In this document: in pieces, positions 58,159-64,000 of the stretch
Layout: each line of letters starts with the position of its first letter
How positions within the stretch are numbered: the first letter of the stretch is position 1
From: Balaenoptera acutorostrata
Taxonomy: Eukaryota > Chordata > Mammalia > Artiodactyla > Balaenopteridae
NCBI RefSeq assembly: GCF_949987535.1
Contig: NC_080067.1
Span: 62,554,405 to 62,618,404 of the forward strand
Length of the DNA stretch: 64,000 nt
Reading direction: 5' to 3'
Notes under the pieces: model-generated
Told to the model about the DNA's origin: nothing
What the model saw: only the letters and a program-made list of their open reading frames with translations
Databases searched by the model: none
Program-made: the position numbers and the translations under genes

Positions 58159-61100
58159 GACAGATAATGGCCCCTGACTAGAGCCAGGATATTCAAAGAA
58201 TGAGAAAGGGAAACACATTCAGATGTGCTATTTGTTGCAATTCAAATTAAAAGGTTTTGTGATAGAAGGTGGGACTAGAGCCACTGACTAAAATTCAACT
58301 TATGCATTTCCGCTTCTCTTGCCACTCCTTTGGCTAACTAATTTGGGTTTTACTAAGAGTTAATAGCTTTAATATCATTCTCAATCCGTACACGCATACC
58401 CATCATACTGGATCTAGTTGTTAATTCTCCTATGGAGAAAACAGTGATTCTAGCCACAGCTTAATGTCATGCATGGTTTCCAGCTTTGCCTAGAAAATGT
58501 TTTCCTTTAAAATAAAAATATGGCCTACTTAGTTTTCATTCACTGCAACAGGTTGACAGTGCAACAGGTTTGGGAACAGTTTAATTGAAATCATGAATTA
58601 TTCTTCATCATCTGGGAGGCAAGACCCTGTTATTCTGATGCTGTTGTTTCCTTTGGAAAAAAATATAGCATGATGCCTCAGGACATGTACACATCTCAAA
58701 ACAGAGGCTCAAAACACAGGGCCCTGTCTGACAGTTGGGTGTGTCCCTCTGCCTTTATCCCCATAACAACAACATTGCAGCACAGAGTGCCTAGATCAAG
58801 GGGAAAAGGCAGCACACAGAGTATGCTCTTAAACCCCTCGGATCAAACTAAGATCCAGAATTTGGTCCAGTGGTGCAAAACCCAATGCTAGACTCCTTGA
58901 AAGTCAAACTGAATAGCTACCATCTTTCTGATACAGTATCTTAGGGAGAAACGTTTAAGACGGCAGGATGGGGATAACTTAGATTAAATTTATAGAGCGT
59001 CTGTGACTCTGTAGGCCTCTATTTATTTGCATGGGTGAACTCTAATGAAGAGACCTTTGAGGTGGGAGGTCTTGGTCTCGCCAGGCCTGGGGTGAAACAG
59101 GAGAGATGGAAGCAGTGGAGGGCACAGTGGTGCATGTCTGAGCCCAGTGGAGAGGCACGGCTTCCCCTCTCCTGAGCCGTGTGGAGTCTAGTGAGCCTCC
59201 TGGACCGTGGAGATCACAGGGAATTGATCTGTTTTGGTGTCTGATTTTTCAGCTTTGGGACACAGCAGGAGACAGCACCTTAGACAAGGTAGTGCTCTTC
59301 TTCAGGTGAAAACCTGGAGGAAGGCCAATGGTACCCGTGGACAAAGACTTGATTGAACAAATGCTCAACAGTCCAGGAGATGAGCCAAAATACCTGCTTG
59401 GGGAGGAAACTTTACCAGCGTGCTTGAACTGAGGAGAGCTAACAGTCAGCACAATTTGGAGACAAAACACTGATTTTTTTCTTCTCCCTACCAATAGGCT
59501 GGTGAGGTCTGGGGACATACAGGTTACTAAGACAAGTCTCCAACAGAGAAGGGATTCCAGTTTTCAATTGTTATGATATCCCTTACACAAGTAAATATAC
59601 AGAAAAATATACACACATATAAACACATACCTTCTTCATAATGAGTTCAGTTTTCACACCAGGCAGAGGGAGAAGACATCTTTAGATGTAGCAGCAGTGA
59701 AATAGCTCTGAGAGGCTCCATTTCATAGATTTCTATAAATTAATAAAAATATCATTTGGCATCCTGCAATATTATCCACACCAGGTTCTCATCCCTCACA
59801 ACACAGCTCCGCCCGCTCTCCTTCAAAATTCCTTTCTCACTCAGGCTATGCGGTCAGGTCAGAGAGCTGGAAAAGTTGACATTCAGATATACATTCTGTG
59901 TTTCTTTCACACACAAATCATTCACCCCTGAGTCCGTAAGGCCACATTTAAACATTTATATTTTGGCATAAAATTATGTTTTTAGCTTATTATCATTATA
60001 AAAATCACTGTGTGGTAAATGTTCTATTATTATAATCCAATACTCCAGTTATTGCTCATTACCTACTAATTCATAGTCATTAGTATCACAAACAATTGTC
60101 ATTGCTAGGGTTTCATAATTTTGTTGACATCACTGTTTTTGAGATGCAGAAAGGATATTCCATCTGTACACCTCATGTAATTTGTGGTTTGTTCTTTTTT
60201 ACTCAACTATAGTAAATTGGAATTCAGGTTTAAAATTAGATATAATAAATACTTCATTGTTTGAGTATTTGATGTGATCAGAATCTGTGACTCAGACATG
60301 ACAATAAATCTACCTCACTTCTTCCCAATTTTCCAACCCCAAGCCAAAGAGTCACAGCAAATTACTTCTCATACAAAATGTCCCTTCAATTTAGATGAAT
60401 TATGTTTTTCAAAGGTATCATTTAAAAATGCAGATGGGGGACCTATTAATTAATTGCCTTGTGAGATCACTGTCTGTTGGGGACCTAAAAATATACACGA
60501 TCAGAATGAAAAAGTGCACTCCCTCAGCCTCTTAGTACCTTGAAGCTTCCAGTGTTGTATTCAATTTCAGGTGGAACAAATATGCAAAACTTGCCTAGTA
60601 ACCTGAGGGAGCCATCTGGGGCCTCTTTCCAAGAATCATCTTTCTCTATCATTGGGGTCTCTTCTGAGCATTGCTTTTTCTTTTCCTGAGGTCAGGATTT
60701 TCTTATGACACAGGGTGGGCAGAAGTACCTTATGACACAGGGGTGTTTTGGAGAGAGGTATCTCATAACACAGCAGAACGGTCATTGGCAGAGGATAGGG
60801 GAGCAGATCCTTCATCAATATCTAATAACCTTTAAAGTTTACTTAATGACATTGATCTTTAGTCTCCTCATCTCTAATGATGAAATTATAGAACGAGAAA
60901 ATTTCTGAGGTTCCACACCATCTGATTCTAATATTCTATAGGCCAGTGAATGTAAATAATCTAACATAAGTAAAATGAAGATCACACAGGGGGAATTTAT
61001 GAAGAAACCACTAACAAATTCATAGCCGGAAACTGGGGACACTATTCTGTCACAATGATGATAGAAGAAACCCAAAACTCATGATGAATTCTGCATGTGG

Positions 61101-61479
61101 TGTTTAGTTTCCATTTCTGATATACCACTATTCCCCCTTTCTAACATCTTATGGGACATTCTACTTGGAGGTTCTATAAGATGGGCTTCAAACTTATGAT
61201 GTCCCACAGTGATTTCAGTGTTTCTGTAAATTCTGCTCCTCCTACCGTCTCTGTTTCTTTGAGGGTTCCCAACACCCTCTTAGCGGCACAGCTTTGAAAT
61301 GTATTAGACTCCTCTCTGTCCCTGGAAACTCATCCAAACACGGCACGACCCTGCCACTTTTACTTCCACAATTCATTGCAGATGTGCCGTTTTCACCATC
61401 AGCACCTTATTGCAGACCTCACTGGGGATTTCCACAGTACCTAACTTAAATCTTCATCTCTTCCCTTTCTCTTGCAGCC
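58159..61479. other. Unassigned stretch
   Basis: No gene recognised over 3.3 kb. It includes a degenerate triple motif at 60702-60776 (listed separately) and a stretch of higher GC at 59040-59240. The 89-codon antisense frame at 59249-59518 and the 78-codon antisense frame at 60839-61075 have no domain. Confidence 0.45.
60702..60776. repeat. Three spaced copies of a TATGACACAGG motif
   Basis: CTTATGACACAGGG at 60702-60715, CTTATGACACAGGGG at 60729-60743 and CTCATAACACAGCAG at 60762-60776. Spacing is 27 and 33 bp. This may be a degraded minisatellite. Confidence 0.75.
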
Positions 61480-61960
61480 CAGCCTGTAAATGACCACCAC
61501 AGTTATTTTCTAAAGGGCAGGTCAGAGCCTTTTATTCTTAAATACATTCAACTGTACCCCTTAGCCTCTACGTAAAATTCAAACTCCCTAGACTACTTTT
61601 GATTCCCATGACCTGATTTCAACAAAACTTTTTTTGTTTGTTTCTCATTGTCCTTCCTTTATATTTTTCCAGTTCTTATTCCCCTCTAGATTGCCTTCAC
61701 CATTATCTCTACATGTCTAATTCTACTCCTATGTCAAGGCACCGATCAAATGCCACCTCTCCTCTAAAGCTTTTCCACATCCTCCTGCTGGAAGCAATCT
61801 TTTCTGACTCCAAATACCTACAGTGCTTAATCTACACCTCTCTAATGGCACTTCTCACTTTTTATGTTAAAATTTTTTTTTCAAGAACACTTTTGACAAG
61901 AATGTAAACTCCTTAAGCAACTAATGTAGTGCCTTGTATATATTATGGCCCCAATTCATA
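61480..61960 (+). repeat. L2/CR1-type LINE, sense fragment
   Basis: AAATTCAAACTCCCTAGACT, GTCAAGGCACCGATCAAATG, CCACCTCTCCTCTAAAGCTT and TTTTCTGACTCCAAATACCT follow the sense L2-like order, including the 'tcaaatgccacctcctc' signature. The family could also be L3. Confidence 0.7.
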
Positions 61961-61974
61961 TGTAGACTTTTTAA

Positions 61975-62358
61975 TCAATATTTTTTAAAATTGAAGTAGA
62001 GTTGATTTACAGTGTTGTGTTAATTTCTGCTGTACAGCAAACTGATTCAGTTATGCATATATAAACACATTCTTTTTTTATATTCTTTTCCATTGTGGTT
62101 TATCACAGAATATTGAATATAGTTCTCTGTGCTGTACAGTAGGACCTTGTTGTTTATCCATTCTATATATAAAAGCTCACATCTGCTAATCCCAACCGCC
62201 CGCTCCATCCCTCCCCCAACCCCCTCCCCCTTGGCAACCACCAGTCTGTTCTCTATGTATATGATTCTGTTTCATAGATAGGTTCATTTGTGTCATAGTT
62301 TAGATTCCACATATAAGTGATATCATATGATATTTGTCTTTCTCTCTCTGACTTATTT
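61975..62358 (-). mobile_element. L1 LINE 3' end, antisense
   Basis: GAAGTAGAGTTGATTTACAG, CTGCTGTACAGCAAACTGAT, TGCTGTACAGTAGGACCTTG, CACCAGTCTGTTCTCTATGT and AGATTCCACATATAAGTGAT are the antisense 3' UTR and the last ORF2 bases. It is the same 3' UTR type as the 36.1 kb copy. It stops at GACTTATTT without a clear target duplication. Confidence 0.88.
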
Positions 62359-62667
62359 AAGTTGAGTATCTTACTAGAGGAGATAGATACAAAAAAATTA
62401 CATTTTATCCTGGAAGTATATCGGAAAGAACATATGAATTAGAGTGAAGATTTAGATGGGCTATTCTGGTATAGACTAACAAATTGTTGTAGAACCCCTC
62501 CTATACAAGCTTTCTAAAATGACATTGGTCAGTCATTTATTTTTAGCCCTTTCCAAGATTCAAGTTGTTGTTGTTTTTTTAATGTCTGTGAATCCAAGTA
62601 GCATCTTAAAATATTCTTTGCTGTTTATGACAAAAGCAAGATCATGTTAGAATACTTCTAGCTGACT
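62359..62667. other. Unassigned stretch
   Basis: Nothing recognised. Confidence 0.5.
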
Positions 62668-62880
62668 TGTATTGATCCTTTATTATGTACTATATATTAC
62701 AAGCTTGTCATTAATTATCTCATTTAATTCTCACAGCAATCTAATGAGATCATATGATTTTCACTGTTTTTCAGATGGGAACATTGAGGCACTGATATGT
62801 TGAGTAAATTGTACAGGGTTAAACAGCTAATGAATGGAAATCCCAGAAAGTAAGCCAAAGTGACTTGACACTAGAATCTA
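62668..62880 (-). repeat. MIR SINE, antisense
   Basis: CCTTTATTATGTACTATATA, TCTCATTTAATTCTCACAGC, TTTTTCAGATGGGAACATTG, AGGCACTGATATGTTGAGTA and GGTTAAACAGCTAATGAATG are antisense MIR. Confidence 0.85.
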
Positions 62881-62904
62881 TCCATTAAGTCAGTATACTA
62901 CACT

Positions 62905-63095
62905 GCCCCTGGTAGAGAAGAAAGAATATTGGACTTGGAGTTAGACAACTGTTTAATTCTGCCTCTACTATTTTACTGGTTGTGTGATTTTGAAAAATAA
63001 TCACCTATCCTGTCTGAGACTCACTTCAATCTATAAAATGGTTAAAATAATACTGACCTGGCAGAGTTCCTAACAGAAATAAATAAAATAATATC
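62905..63095 (+). repeat. MIR SINE, sense
   Basis: GGTAGAGAAGAAAGAATATT, GGACTTGGAGTTAGACAACT, TTCTGCCTCTACTATTTTAC and CACTTCAATCTATAAAATGG follow sense MIR order. It directly faces the antisense MIR to its left. Confidence 0.75.
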
Positions 63096-63854
63096 TCTGT
63101 AACCCAACTCCAGGTTCCTTACCCTCAGAAGTAGCATACCCCTTTGGGAAAAAGAGGCTTTTCTCAACTTAATCCTAAATTCTTCGCTGCATGTTCCTTC
63201 CTAACTCCCACTCTCCGTGAGTCATCACTAACATCTAAGGCCTCCTGGAACATTAAAAAAATGGGACCCACTATAGCACATTCACAGCTATGTCCACCAC
63301 TTAGTTCTACAGAGTATCAGAAGAACCTTTGAAATAAACGTTTTTCTGTGTTTTCTGGTCAGATTCTTTGTGTATCCTGCAGAACGTTCTCCTATTATTT
63401 CTGTATGGAATGAGGGATGGAATCAGTGATCATTATGAGGATGTATTAACCTCATGGCTAAGGCTGAGAGATGAAGAGATTTCCTCTTTCAGTTATATAT
63501 TTCAGTGTCTAGTACAATGCCTAACACATAACAGATGTTCAATAAACATCAGTTGTCTTTCCTTGCCCTAGAAGGAAAAGAGTGATGTGTAATATTGAAA
63601 TATTAAAAAGGAAAAACAATTCTCACACTCTTGTTGAGTTTTTATTTTGCAACTTATTACAATCCAGTGAAATGGGCACAAGACATAACCTCCATTGATA
63701 AGTCTCAATGGCTTGAAAGTTTTTTTCCTTTCCTTGTTAATATATATTTGAAAATTCATTTGGATTAAGATTTTAATATTACTTAAAAACAAAAATTAAT
63801 TCCCAGCTCACAAAGCCAAAGTGTTCATTTTTCAAAAAATAACCAACATATCAA
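63096..63854. other. Unassigned stretch
   Basis: No gene. 63505-63560 (TTCAGTGTCTAGTACAATGC then ATGTTCAATAAACATC) resembles the 3' tail of a sense L2, at low confidence. Confidence 0.45.
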
Positions 63855-64000
63855 TTTCTCCTTTATGGATTGTTCTTTGGTTGTTGTAACTAAAAACTTA
63901 TCACCAAATACGGGGTCACCTAGATTTTCTCCTATGTTTTCTTCTGGAAGTTTTTTAGCTTTGTGTTTTACATTTAGTCTATCATTCATTTTGAGTTAAT
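63855..64000 (-). mobile_element. Old L1 ORF2 fragment, runs off the window
   Basis: CTCCTTTATGGATTGTTCTT, ATTTTCTCCTATGTTTTCTT and TTCATTTTGAGTTAAT are the antisense of an ORF2 segment C-terminal to the RT core. It is more diverged than the 16 kb copy, and the right end lies outside the window. Confidence 0.8.

Noticed and set aside
60702..60776. Possible CRISPR-like spaced repeats
   Set aside because: Only three imperfect copies of 14-15 bp with unequal spacing; the eukaryotic context rules it out.

Overview
This 64 kb window is mammalian nuclear DNA, AT-rich and built mostly from retrotransposons. It holds five copies of a tRNA-derived SINE whose head reads like the CHR SINEs of whales, dolphins and hippopotamuses. 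It also holds L1 copies of the cetartiodactyl type and many old MIR and L2 fragments. I saw no ruminant Bov-tA/Bov-B, no pig PRE-1 and no primate Alu. A cetacean, or less likely a hippopotamus, is the best reading. The assignment rests on recalled repeat families, not on a database search.

I found no intact cellular gene, tRNA, rRNA or CRISPR array. The longer open frames fall inside L1 ORF2 or the L1 5' leader, or are chance frames in L2 and unique DNA. The window is best read as intergenic or deep-intronic sequence.

Layout. 1-5.2 kb: mostly unassigned, with MIR fragments, an old L1 3' end and an AT-rich hairpin. 5.2-7.8 kb: a MIR split by an antisense L1 with a clear target-site duplication (TSD), then a short sense L1. 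8.5-11.4 kb: a GATA microsatellite and a 31-bp tandem duplication in otherwise unassigned DNA. 11.4-17.3 kb: a near full-length but broken L1. 17.3-27.2 kb: MIR, L2 and one old L1 fragment. 27.5-28.1 kb: antisense L1 with TSD. 28.6-35.9 kb: DNA-transposon remnants, MIRs and L2s. 36.1-38.4 kb: antisense L1 with an inverted 5' end and a SINE inside it. 38.6-39.5 kb: old L1 carrying another SINE. 40.3-42.0 kb: L2 carrying a MER5A-like element and a SINE. 43.3-53.5 kb: a younger L1 3' end, two more SINEs and a dense MIR/L2 cluster. 55.3-58.1 kb: two LTR-like fragments. 61.5-64 kb: L2, an L1 3' end, a facing MIR pair and an old L1 that runs off the edge.

Nothing here acts as a system of cooperating genes. 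The informative content is the insertion history: nested elements, TSDs, a twin-priming inversion, inverted repeat pairs, and several small unexplained duplications.
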